64,000 nt of DNA from an uncultured Halieaceae bacterium. GTDB lineage: Bacteria > Pseudomonadota > Gammaproteobacteria > Pseudomonadales > Halieaceae. The DNA is taken from NCBI GenBank assembly GCA_938074135.1, contig CALJFL010000028.1:1-64000 (forward strand), read 5' to 3'. Below are positions 18,699 through 27,571 of the stretch, in pieces (within the stretch, counting starts at the first letter, position 1; each line of letters starts with the position of its first letter). The translations under genes and the position numbers were made by a program. The notes beneath the pieces were generated by a model that had not been told where the DNA came from, made no database searches, and saw nothing but the letters and a program-made list of their open reading frames with translations.

Positions 18699-21100
18699 TG
18701 GCGAGTAAAACGGACATCGTTTCTCTCAAGTGGGTCATTGGCTTGATGAACAAGCAGGCAGAGAATGCCGAGGCGGCGCTGGTCGAATACAGCAAGGATA
18801 CCCGTCAAAAGCAACCACTATTGCAGTGCATGTGGGCGGTCCACCAGATCACCTCTACTCTGCGAGCCCTGGGTATCAGGAAAGGCGAGATGCTTTCTAT
18901 CGAGATGGAACGTACGCTCAACTTTCTATACAAAGACAAGGTTCTGGGCGAGCGACGCAAGCTGGCTATGGGTGGTTTGATGCAGGCGCTTAAAGTGCTT
19001 CCAGCCTATCTCGCTCATGTTCAGAGCGCGCGGGAAGATACTGGTCGTGGTCTTGAACAGCATGTTAACGATCTGCGTCGCTGGGTTGGCGAGCGACCAC
19101 GTCCGCAAGCGTTCTTTTTCCACATCGATATACCTGAGCATGCTGGAATTACAGTTGATGCCCAGCCAGCATCTGATGAAGAGATAAAGAGTCGCGCCAA
19201 TGTGATGCTCGCACTTTATCTGGAGATGGCAAAGCTGGCTCTGCGCAAGCGCAATGTGGCGGAGAGCATGAAGACAGTCGCTCGCATTGCCAAAAAAATG
19301 CAAACACTTTTCGCCGGAACTGAGCCGGAGAGATTCTGGTTCACACTGATTGGTATTTGCGAGGGTGTAGCCGGTGGCTTGATCGTGCCGGATGAATGTA
19401 TAGCTCAACTATTCAAGACAGGCGCTTTTATGATCAAACACGCCCGTGAGAAGGGCGCAGAGATCGATACGTCAGTGGATTACCGTGGCAACATCCAACA
19501 GATGCTGTATTACATTGCTTCCTGTAAGGCGCGTCCCGTACACATTACCAATATTCGTGACGCCTTTGCCATCGATGACAATACACTGGCCGAAGCGAAT
19601 AGCGGCCTGGTACACCTCGATGCATTAATCACCGCGCTTAATGGAGCGCTGGACAACCTTAACCAGGTGGTTGACTACATAACCTCCAACGATCTGGCTA
19701 TTGCGGCGGGCGAAGAAGATGACCCGGTTGAGAGCATCGCTCTGGAGGGTATTGAGCGCGCCCAGCATCGGCTTAATGCTGCTGGCCAGGTTGCACATGC
19801 CGATTCGTTGGAAGCAGTGTACCAAAAACTACAGAACCTCTACGGCGGACAGTACAAGAATGACCCCGAGCGTGTGGAGCAGGCGATCACCGGTATTGTT
19901 CGCGCGATTGTCGACGTCAAGCTTGACCTGGAATACAAGCTGGAGCATGGCGTATGCAGTTCATTCTCCAGCCGTGAGTTCGAACTGCGTGAGAGCGTTG
20001 TATCCGCTACGTTCTCCCAAATGTCTCTGGTTGAAAACCACTTACATGAAATTCTGCGTAGAAAGGCGCTCGATAATGCGCTGAAGCACAAGCCCCTGAG
20101 TGTCGAGAGCACCATGCAGTTGACGCTCGCTCTACATCGTTATCTCAACAAATCTGATCAGGGTCATGAAGCATTGCGTCAGGCGGTGCGTGACGCTGAC
20201 AGGGGCGAGCCTGATCTGGATCTGCTTTGCGAGCTGGCGCATGAGTTTTTTGAACAACTCGACGATACGTCCGAGCGCAAGGGTATTCGCATATCCATTC
20301 AGTTGCTGGGTGAGATATCGGGTGCACTGGCCTTTGCCGGCATGGAACGGGAAGGACAGGTTATCGAAAAATGCGGTAACTGGCTTGAAGCCGCCAGCAA
20401 GGCAGGCAGCGTTCGAGAAGATGACGCTTTCCGTTGTTTCGCTGATGCCTTCGCCCAGATAGAACTTCATCTGCAGCGTTCTATCATCGATCCGCTGGAT
20501 GATACCTCCCACATGATCGGCTTTGCTGAACAGCGCGCCGCTGAGTTGGAAAACTGGATCGAGCAGCTATCTCCCGGAGCCGATGCAGTGGTCCCCGGCA
20601 ATATTCCGGTCCAGAACATGGTTCAGGATGGCAACATTCCCGCCGAGTTTCGCGACGTATTTATCGAGGAAGCGGAAGAGATTGTCGAAGAACTCAATCG
20701 TCTGGCGGGCGTCTGGTTATTAGACCCGGTCGCCAATGAAAATCTGCGTGATATTCGTCGGCACTTTCACACGTTCAAGGGCAACGGCCGTGCCGTAGGT
20801 GCAAATATTCTGGGGGAACTTGGTTGGGCCGCTCAAGACATGCTGGATCGCGTACTTGATGGCGAATTGCAATGTGGTGACACCGTCCAACAACTACTGG
20901 AGCAAGTCGTGGAAAGTCTGCCGCAGTTGGTGGCTTCTTACAAAACACCGGGTGCGATGGATGCCAGCGTAGTCAGGGATTTGACCAATCGCTGCTTCGA
21001 GGTTGCCAGAATGGGTGGCGATGATCTTGCCCATGGTATGCCGGCGGCGGAAGCGCGCAGTTCGGCTGCGGCCGATGTACAGCATCAGCCGCTGGCATAA
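18698..21100 (+). CDS. ChpA N-terminal part as a separate Hpt protein
   Basis: 800 residues, start ATG overlapping the pilK stop by one base (TAATG). The first ~130 residues (LKWVIGLMNKQAENAEAALV and MWAVHQITSTLRALGI) resemble the N-terminus of Pseudomonas ChpA. The middle is helical with no recognisable catalytic motif. The C-terminal ~110 residues form a histidine phosphotransfer domain with the site His691 in HFHTFKGNGR. There is no kinase ATPase domain. Together with the next gene it makes up what is one long protein in Pseudomonas, so it probably receives phosphate from, or delivers it to, that kinase. Confidence 0.75.
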   Translation: MASKTDIVSLKWVIGLMNKQAENAEAALVEYSKDTRQKQPLLQCMWAVHQITSTLRALGIRKGEMLSIEMERTLNFLYKDKVLGERRKLAMGGLMQALKVLPAYLAHVQSAREDTGRGLEQHVNDLRRWVGERPRPQAFFFHIDIPEHAGITVDAQPASDEEIKSRANVMLALYLEMAKLALRKRNVAESMKTVARIAKKMQTLFAGTEPERFWFTLIGICEGVAGGLIVPDECIAQLFKTGAFMIKHAREKGAEIDTSVDYRGNIQQMLYYIASCKARPVHITNIRDAFAIDDNTLAEANSGLVHLDALITALNGALDNLNQVVDYITSNDLAIAAGEEDDPVESIALEGIERAQHRLNAAGQVAHADSLEAVYQKLQNLYGGQYKNDPERVEQAITGIVRAIVDVKLDLEYKLEHGVCSSFSSREFELRESVVSATFSQMSLVENHLHEILRRKALDNALKHKPLSVESTMQLTLALHRYLNKSDQGHEALRQAVRDADRGEPDLDLLCELAHEFFEQLDDTSERKGIRISIQLLGEISGALAFAGMEREGQVIEKCGNWLEAASKAGSVREDDAFRCFADAFAQIELHLQRSIIDPLDDTSHMIGFAEQRAAELENWIEQLSPGADAVVPGNIPVQNMVQDGNIPAEFRDVFIEEAEEIVEELNRLAGVWLLDPVANENLRDIRRHFHTFKGNGRAVGANILGELGWAAQDMLDRVLDGELQCGDTVQQLLEQVVESLPQLVASYKTPGAMDASVVRDLTNRCFEVARMGGDDLAHGMPAAEARSSAAADVQHQPLA

Positions 21101-21146
21101 AAGCTGACAGCATTACTTATTGCGAATCGGTACAGGGAGAAGAATC

Positions 21147-24100
21147 GTGCATTCAGACAACAATCATAAGCCGGTGGCGTCAGCTACGACAGAGGGCTTC
21201 AATGAAGACTCACGGGATGTGACGCTTGATTGGCTAATAGATCAAGATCTGGCGGACACAGACGAAACCCTGTTTACCCTTGGTGGCGAGCAGTTCTTCG
21301 ATACCGACCTGACCGAAACTGAAGCCGCGATGGCAGCCAGGCCGATGTTTGGCGGCAATGCGCAGGCCGATAACCTGACCGGCTTTGTTGACGAAGAGAT
21401 CGTTCTTTCCTCAGTCGGAGAAACCAGTGATATCTATGCACCCTCGACGCTCTCAGGGTCGCCCATGCCTGACGAGCCTGCGCCTGCGGCCGTGGTACTC
21501 AACCCCAATGTCCAACCCAAGGCTGACGCGCCGGCCATCGATCTGGAAGAAGGGCTCGATATTCTGGGACTTGCCGACGACGATGATATTGGCGAGAAAC
21601 CACTGGTTATCAAGCGTGCCAGAAAACAGCCTGTTTCCGTCGCTGACAGCACTTCGGTAGGCGGCGAAACATCACCAATCGTTGAGGAGCCAACTACTGA
21701 TCCCGCTGCTGAGCAGAACGAGGCTGTAGCAACGCGACAGGCAGACGATTCCTTTACCGCAGAGGGTTCTGAGCTGTCGATGTCTGAAGCAGCCGAGCTG
21801 GATCAGCTGATATCTGCGGAAGAAAAGAAAGTAGAGAGCGCTGAGTTTGTTGAACTCGACCTTGCGGCACAAGCACAGGGACTTGCCGTGGATGCGGTAT
21901 CACCGACTGTTGAATCAGAGCGAGAATCAGATCCAGAGCCAGTCGAGCCTGACGCAGAAGACAAAGGAAGTGTGATTGACTATGTCGCGTCCCAACCGCT
22001 ACCCGCAGACGAGAACGAGTTCGACCAGTTCCTTTTACGCGGCGAACACCTTGCGGACATTGGCCAGGACCTGGGCGAGCTCACGGTACAACCGACCGAG
22101 GGAATCGCGCCGCTTGACCCGGAGATTTCCGCTGACATTGACTACCACAATGACTTCACCGGCACGGCTGCGTTCAGTGCCCAGGCCATTACCTCGGTAA
22201 CGGAGGTGATAGCAGATGTCATGGAGCAATTGACAGCGAGTGTGTCGGCCCGACTGATAGAGCTGGACTACAAGACGGACGAACTGGACCTTTCTTTCAT
22301 GCTTGGAATCGATACCGCCACGATCAGTGAATGTGTCGACAACGGGTTTACTCCGATAACTGAGATCAGTTCGAAACTACCGACAGCGATGGACAGCCTT
22401 GGACAGGATGCCATTGACTCGATTTACATCCGCATCAGCAACGGCAGCGAGCAGAAAAATTGGAACGGACTTTTCGCTGAGGACTTTCCGCCGGCAGTCG
22501 ATGCACAGCCCACTCTGCTCCTTGAGCAGCTCCCTGAACCGATCGCAGCATCACCCGCCGAGCCGATTATTGATATCGACAATATCTTTGACCCACTGTC
22601 TCTGGAGAATGAAGAAGGGGATTTCAGTGCGGTAGCTGAGGTTAGCAGTCAAGCTTCAGATGACTCTCTCGAGGAATTCGACCTTCTGGGCGCAGCCGGC
22701 TTTGACAGTGGCGAAGACTTTGAGGCGACTCTCGATACGGCCTGGGAAGAGTTGCAGGCAGGTCAAGAGGAGGAACAGGAACAGCCAGAGGCGATCGAGG
22801 TTTTCGATGACGACCTGTTCAGTGAAGATGCCATGGAAGCCCTTAATGGATTGGCAGGCGAGGAAAACACCGACTTCGATTCGATGTTTAAAGGCCTTGG
22901 CGAAAGTCCGGTCGACATTGATGACGTTTGTGGTATCGCGTTTGACGCTTTCGAGTTGAATGATTCCGCATCCAACGAACAGCCCGAGGTGGAAGTAGAG
23001 CGCGTGGTTGCCACATCGGGAAAAGAAGTTGCTGCCGATGATGGCGATGCCAGTCAGCCTTGGTTTATGCCCGCCGGGATTGAATTCAGCTATACCAGTC
23101 AGAGCGCGACCGAGGTTTTTCAGGATTTTCTTGATGCATTCCTCGAGGAGGGTGCGTTGGAGCTGGAAAAGCTCGAGGACGCGGTTAGCGAATGGGAAAA
23201 AGACATCGACAGTGAGTCTGCCTTCGCACCAGTGTCGCGCATTCTCCATACGCTCAAGGGCATAGCCAAGGGTGTTGGGCTACAGCGTTACGGAACGCTT
23301 ATCCATAACTTTGAGACCCTGCTCGACAAAATGCCGAAACCGTCAAAAGACAGCTCCGGCTATTTGAGGGTGGTCAACTGCTGGCTCGACGCAGCAATAC
23401 GTGGATTTGAGAAGATAGAGGATAGCCGAGCAGATGTATCCTCTGAGATCCCCCAGCCACCGGCGGGGTCTGAGGGCCTGCAAATCGCCGATGCTGAAAG
23501 GGAGTTGGAGGCGCAGGGGCAACAGGTATCAGAAGAAGTCGTCGCAGCAGTTCCTCAATCGGTCGAACCGGCGGCACCTGTGGAAGAGGCGACCGTATCG
23601 ATAGAACCTGACAAACTGCAGGTAAATTCGAAGCCGACCAGGGCCAGGGACAAGCAACTGGCAGATGAAGGCGCCAAGACCCTGGCTGCACAACAGACAA
23701 TACGGATGACACCGGATGCCGTTGATCACCTGATGAACCTTACCAATCAGGCCCAACAGCTTGGCGTGCGCTCTTCCCAGGGCACCGTAAAGGGCAAGCT
23801 TGCCACTGCAGAACTGCAAGGTCGGCTTTCATCAATCCGCTCTCATATCTCCAAGATCGCCGACCGCTCATTGCTGAATGTTAAAGCGCACGCGGGGCAG
23901 GCGGTCGGTGAAATGGACGCCCTGGAGATGGACCAGTACTCCGAGCTACAGGAAGCAGCGAATATTCTCAGGGAGGGTGTTGAAGACCTGGGCGACCTGA
24001 TACAGCTTTGCAGTCGCCAGAGTGTGATGGTTGAAGCGTTATTGAAGCAGCAGGCTTCTGTTGTGTCCTCCCTGCGGTCGGCGATCCAGGGTGCACGCGT

Positions 24101-25505
24101 CATTCCAGTATCTCGCCTGATGCCTGGACTGCGTCGAATTGTAAGAACGGTGGGCGCGGAACTTGGCAAGGCCGTTAATTTCAGGGTTCTGAACGAAGTG
24201 GGTAGCCTGGACCGAGACAACTTTAATCGCTGCCAGATTATCCTTGAGCATATGGTACGTAACGCTCTCGACCACGGGATCGAATCTCCCGACGAGCGGG
24301 TGGTTGCTGGCAAGCAGATGACAGGACGGATCACCGTCGATGTTAGCAAGGAGGGTAGCGATTATGTGGTTACTCTTGCGGATGATGGCCGTGGGATAGA
24401 CCCGGATATGATGAGGGAGGTCGCGTTTGAAAAGGGCCTGGACCTTGACGTTGCCGGCCTTTCTGACGAAGAAGCGCAGCGTTTGATATTCCACAAGGGC
24501 TTTTCGACAGCCGCTGAGCTCAGTGAAATTTCTGGCCGCGGTGTAGGTATGGATATCGTTTTTTCAGAGCTGCAACAGATAGGCGGCGATATCGACATCA
24601 CGTCTGAGGTAGGACAGGGAACAACATTCAAAATCCGGATTCCGTCCAATATTACTGTCAACGGCGCATTGCTGGTTAATGCCGGTAACGCGTCCTATGC
24701 GGTACCGCTGGACGGCCTGGTAGCGGTTGAGCACGTGCCTGCAGATGAGTTTTTTGCCAGGCTGGAAAGTAGAGAGCCGCTGGAACTCTTTGGCATGGAC
24801 TGCGAGACCGGATATTTGGGGACACTTTGTGGTGGTGAGAGTATGCCATCGCGCAAAAAATGGGGTGACACCGTGCCGGTGATTATTGCCGGAGATGATG
24901 ATCGCTTCATGGCAATTGCTATCGATGGACTGGAGCAGGCCCTGGAGTTGGTTATTCGCTCTCTTGGCAATCAGTTCTCGTCAGTACCGGGCATCGCCGG
25001 TGGCGCCACAACCGCCGATGGACAGGCCGTGGTGGCGTTAGACCTCAACGCCTTGGTTGTCTCCCTTGATGCCGATGGTGTCAGCATGGCTGCCGCCGAT
25101 GCCGAGAGAACGCAGGAGCGAATGATGGTATTGGTGGTCGATGATTCGCGGACCCAGCGCATGGTAGCAACCAGTCAGTTCGATTCATTGGGGGTAGAGA
25201 CAGTGACCGCGGAAAACGGCCTCGTGGCAATCGAACTGTTAAACGCGGCGCATAAGTTACCAGACGTGATCCTGCTGGATATCGAAATGCCGGTTAAGGA
25301 TGGTATTCAAACGCTGCGTGAAATCAGAAAGTCGAGCAAGTATAGCCACTTGCCCGTGATCATGGTGACATCTCGAACCGGGGCCAAGCATCGCAAGCTG
25401 GCGGAGCAGGCAGGATGCAGTGGCTATATGGGCAAACCGTTTAATTTTCCCCTGTTGGTGCAGGACATCAACAGGCTGACCGGCCGACAACTTGAGTTGG
25501 CCTGA
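21147..25505 (+). CDS. chpA: ChpA-type hybrid chemotaxis histidine kinase
   Basis: 1452 residues from the GTG at 21147, chosen for AGGGAGA 7 bp upstream; a TTG at 21120 is less likely. The first ~640 residues are very acidic and Ser/Asp/Glu-rich, with little clear fold. Then follow an Hpt domain (His701 in HTLKGIAKGVGL), CheA dimerisation helices, the ATPase (ILEHMVRNALDHGIES, DDGRGID, GRGVGMDIV; about 1020-1165), a CheW-like domain (about 1168-1310) and a C-terminal receiver (VVDDSRTQR, ILLDIEMPVKDG, GKPFN). It is the kinase core of the Chp system, which controls type IV pili and surface responses. Confidence 0.88.
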   Translation: MHSDNNHKPVASATTEGFNEDSRDVTLDWLIDQDLADTDETLFTLGGEQFFDTDLTETEAAMAARPMFGGNAQADNLTGFVDEEIVLSSVGETSDIYAPSTLSGSPMPDEPAPAAVVLNPNVQPKADAPAIDLEEGLDILGLADDDDIGEKPLVIKRARKQPVSVADSTSVGGETSPIVEEPTTDPAAEQNEAVATRQADDSFTAEGSELSMSEAAELDQLISAEEKKVESAEFVELDLAAQAQGLAVDAVSPTVESERESDPEPVEPDAEDKGSVIDYVASQPLPADENEFDQFLLRGEHLADIGQDLGELTVQPTEGIAPLDPEISADIDYHNDFTGTAAFSAQAITSVTEVIADVMEQLTASVSARLIELDYKTDELDLSFMLGIDTATISECVDNGFTPITEISSKLPTAMDSLGQDAIDSIYIRISNGSEQKNWNGLFAEDFPPAVDAQPTLLLEQLPEPIAASPAEPIIDIDNIFDPLSLENEEGDFSAVAEVSSQASDDSLEEFDLLGAAGFDSGEDFEATLDTAWEELQAGQEEEQEQPEAIEVFDDDLFSEDAMEALNGLAGEENTDFDSMFKGLGESPVDIDDVCGIAFDAFELNDSASNEQPEVEVERVVATSGKEVAADDGDASQPWFMPAGIEFSYTSQSATEVFQDFLDAFLEEGALELEKLEDAVSEWEKDIDSESAFAPVSRILHTLKGIAKGVGLQRYGTLIHNFETLLDKMPKPSKDSSGYLRVVNCWLDAAIRGFEKIEDSRADVSSEIPQPPAGSEGLQIADAERELEAQGQQVSEEVVAAVPQSVEPAAPVEEATVSIEPDKLQVNSKPTRARDKQLADEGAKTLAAQQTIRMTPDAVDHLMNLTNQAQQLGVRSSQGTVKGKLATAELQGRLSSIRSHISKIADRSLLNVKAHAGQAVGEMDALEMDQYSELQEAANILREGVEDLGDLIQLCSRQSVMVEALLKQQASVVSSLRSAIQGARVIPVSRLMPGLRRIVRTVGAELGKAVNFRVLNEVGSLDRDNFNRCQIILEHMVRNALDHGIESPDERVVAGKQMTGRITVDVSKEGSDYVVTLADDGRGIDPDMMREVAFEKGLDLDVAGLSDEEAQRLIFHKGFSTAAELSEISGRGVGMDIVFSELQQIGGDIDITSEVGQGTTFKIRIPSNITVNGALLVNAGNASYAVPLDGLVAVEHVPADEFFARLESREPLELFGMDCETGYLGTLCGGESMPSRKKWGDTVPVIIAGDDDRFMAIAIDGLEQALELVIRSLGNQFSSVPGIAGGATTADGQAVVALDLNALVVSLDADGVSMAAADAERTQERMMVLVVDDSRTQRMVATSQFDSLGVETVTAENGLVAIELLNAAHKLPDVILLDIEMPVKDGIQTLREIRKSSKYSHLPVIMVTSRTGAKHRKLAEQAGCSGYMGKPFNFPLLVQDINRLTGRQLELA

Positions 25506-25513
25506 GATTGGGT

Positions 25514-25951
25514 ATGGCAATGGAAGAGAACACAGCACAGCATTGCGTTTTGCTGCCCTGTTCCGACAGTGAACGATGGGCGGTACCGCAGAATTGTCTC
25601 GCTGAGATTATTACCTACAGCGGTGAAGACGATCAGCCACCGCCACAGATTAACTGGCGTGGGCAGGTCATACCGGTGCTTGATCTGCAGCAGCCGGGTT
25701 CTCACCCTTGGCGAGGCAGGCTGATCGCGGTGTTGCTAGGTCTGGAGGGCGAGGGATTGGATTACTGGGGACTGGCCTTACGGGGTGAGGGTTTGACCGC
25801 TGTCAATCTTGCACAGTCAGCTGTGGAAGACCTGGAGCAGGTGACAGCCGAGCACAGCAGTGCCTCCTTTCTCCTGGGTGATCAGGAATATCAGGTGCCC
25901 GATTTACTGGCGCTGCAAAAGCATATGACAGAAGCCCATGCGGCTCGTTAG
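25514..25951 (+). CDS. chpC: ChpC-like CheW-domain protein
   Basis: 145 residues from the ATG at 25514; the next Met at 25520 is possible. A short CheW-type adaptor: strands CVLLPCSDSERWAVPQNCLAE, then INWRGQVIPVLDL and DYWGLALRGEGLTAV fit the fold. It lies 8 bp after chpA, where Pseudomonas has chpB then chpC. Here chpB is absent. Probably links additional receptors to the kinase. Confidence 0.75.
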   Translation: MAMEENTAQHCVLLPCSDSERWAVPQNCLAEIITYSGEDDQPPPQINWRGQVIPVLDLQQPGSHPWRGRLIAVLLGLEGEGLDYWGLALRGEGLTAVNLAQSAVEDLEQVTAEHSSASFLLGDQEYQVPDLLALQKHMTEAHAAR

Positions 25952-26393
25952 TGCGAACTCAGCACCAGTGAGTAACAAAGAGGTAGGCAAGGTGGAACAG
26001 TTGCAGTTAGAAGCCGTTGTCCGTGAAATCGACACAGCATTCGGTGCAGAAGTGCCTTTCACAGACCGCCCACTCACCGAGCTCGAAACCGAGGTATTAG
26101 CGGGTGTATTCGGCGATGAGGGCTTTCAGCGCTACACCCAGGACCTGGCTAACCGCCAGATTATTCGTGACTACCTCACCAATGCGGTGATGCTGGAATC
26201 TATTGATGATGATCGATTTACGGTGTTGGCACAGCAGGCAGGCACCGCCAAGGGGCGCGCTGCCCTGGCCCTGCACATGCTCATGCTCTCGCTTGAGGAA
26301 GCCAACGAGATACCCTTGAATGCCGGCGCAGGCCTGAAAAAACTGCGCCTTGCACCCGGATCACCCCCCCAGTTGGAGCTCATCCCGAGCTGA
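25938..26393 (+). CDS. Unknown protein, last gene of the chemosensory operon
   Basis: Up to 151 residues. The first ATG overlaps chpC by 14 bp; GTG codons at 25968 or, with AGAGGTAGG upstream, 25992 are good alternatives. The protein is soluble, helical and acidic in the middle (PLTELETEVLAGVFGDEGFQ, LTNAVMLESIDDDRF, then ALALHMLMLSLEEANEIP). I recognise no family. Tight linkage suggests a role in the chemosensory pathway. Confidence 0.6.
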   Translation: MRLVSANSAPVSNKEVGKVEQLQLEAVVREIDTAFGAEVPFTDRPLTELETEVLAGVFGDEGFQRYTQDLANRQIIRDYLTNAVMLESIDDDRFTVLAQQAGTAKGRAALALHMLMLSLEEANEIPLNAGAGLKKLRLAPGSPPQLELIPS

Positions 26394-26618
26394 CCACCGC
26401 GTTGCCGCTGTGAAAATTTTGGCAGCGAATTTCTCCCAACTAGCCCTTTTTTCCACCCGTCCTGAAAATTTTGGCAGAAAAAAGCCCCCTTTTTGAAACT
26501 CGTCACAAAACCGTTCCAGGATCCATTGTCAGCTAAATAGCTCACGCCTATAACGGTTACAGGGCGCATGAAACAGGCGCCATTGAGACCAAAAAATAGG
26601 CTTGTAAGGGGATTTATC
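26394..26618. repeat. Intergenic segment with a 15-bp direct repeat
   Basis: TGAAAATTTTGGCAG occurs exactly at 26411-26425 and 26463-26477, 52 bp apart. The second copy runs into AAAAAAG-CCCC-CTTTTT, a small AU-rich hairpin that could end the chemosensory transcript. No gene is supported before the one at 26619. Confidence 0.5.
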
Positions 26619-26963
26619 ATGCTGACATTAACACCGACTGCCGATTTGGGTTGCAGCCTGGAAAAAGGACTTGAAGTGTTTGCTGTGATTGAGGGGCGTA
26701 AGGTTTTTTTGCCCTCGGACGCAAAGTACGTGATGCAGGACAAGCGCGGGCTGTGGTTCTTTGCAGCGCGCAAGCCACGTCCTACCGAGGGCGACTGGAC
26801 ACCTAACAAAACCAGTATTGCCTGCCTGACTGATCGTGGCTACGTGCGCGCCCTCAAGACCGAGACCAGCATACCCTGGCTGGATACTTGCCAGCGCACT
26901 GTCAGGGTAGTAACAAGGGATAGTGACCGTCTTCCGGGCGAGGACGAAATAGTCCGTCAGTAG
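26619..26963 (+). CDS. Small protein of unknown function
   Basis: 114 residues from the ATG at 26619, chosen because AAGGGG lies 8 bp upstream; a start 51 bp earlier lacks this. No signal peptide or membrane segment. Strand-rich pattern with LEVFAVIEGRKVFLPSDAKY and GLWFFAARKPRPTEGDW, followed by a charged C-terminus ending DSDRLPGEDEIVRQ. I recognise no family. It converges on the next gene, so it is probably a single-gene unit. Confidence 0.55.
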   Translation: MLTLTPTADLGCSLEKGLEVFAVIEGRKVFLPSDAKYVMQDKRGLWFFAARKPRPTEGDWTPNKTSIACLTDRGYVRALKTETSIPWLDTCQRTVRVVTRDSDRLPGEDEIVRQ

Positions 26964-26994
26964 GCAGCGCGCCCGCTGATCATCACTAAAGACT

Positions 26995-27519
26995 TCAATC
27001 GATTAATGCGTGGCCAGGGTGCTGCGCATATTCACACCAAATTGCAACGGCGTCAGCATTATCCGCCAGGATAGTGACGACGTCATTTTCCAGCCGCTTG
27101 TAGGCGTCCTGCCACACTTTGATATGTACCACCATCGCGCAGCGTTGGCGCATGGGCATGTTGTGAGGAAGGTTCAGGGGGTCGAATGTCTCGTTTTTGA
27201 ACCCGTGGCTTAGAACCGCTGATACAACTTCATCGCCCTTGCTGTCATTCATTTCACCTTCGAAACGGCGTATCGGCATAGACAGTCTGTGGCGCTCGGG
27301 AAAGTCGTGATCGACGATAATATTGTGAATCCATAGTGGCAGTTGCTTTCTCAGTCTGGACATCAACTCCTGCCGCGATAGCATTGCCACTTGCTGGCTA
27401 TTGATGGCGGGCGCGACTCGCTGGAAAGAAAGTTCGTTGCGCGTGTAATAGCCATGACCGTGAAAGCACGACATCCGGGCCCCCACCAGGGCGATGTGGG
27501 TCAGATGAAACTCAGACAT
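26995..27519 (-). CDS. Protein of unknown function
   Basis: 174 residues. Soluble, with many His and Met residues (FHGHGYYTRN, LPHNMPMRQRCAMVVHIKVW). I recognise no family. It lies 52 bp downstream of the chalcone-isomerase/TonB-C gene in the same direction and could be co-transcribed with it. The RBS is weak (GGAA), so the exact start is uncertain. Confidence 0.55.
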   Translation of the reverse strand: MSEFHLTHIALVGARMSCFHGHGYYTRNELSFQRVAPAINSQQVAMLSRQELMSRLRKQLPLWIHNIIVDHDFPERHRLSMPIRRFEGEMNDSKGDEVVSAVLSHGFKNETFDPLNLPHNMPMRQRCAMVVHIKVWQDAYKRLENDVVTILADNADAVAIWCEYAQHPGHALID

Positions 27520-27571
27520 AGATTTGTTCCAATGTTGTTGGCACGTGCTTATTCACGGATGTCATCCTGTA

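Noticed and set aside
21100..21147. Frameshift splitting chpA by sequencing error
   Set aside because: The downstream frame has its own RBS and start, and both termini look like natural low-complexity ends. Kept as a refutation test only.
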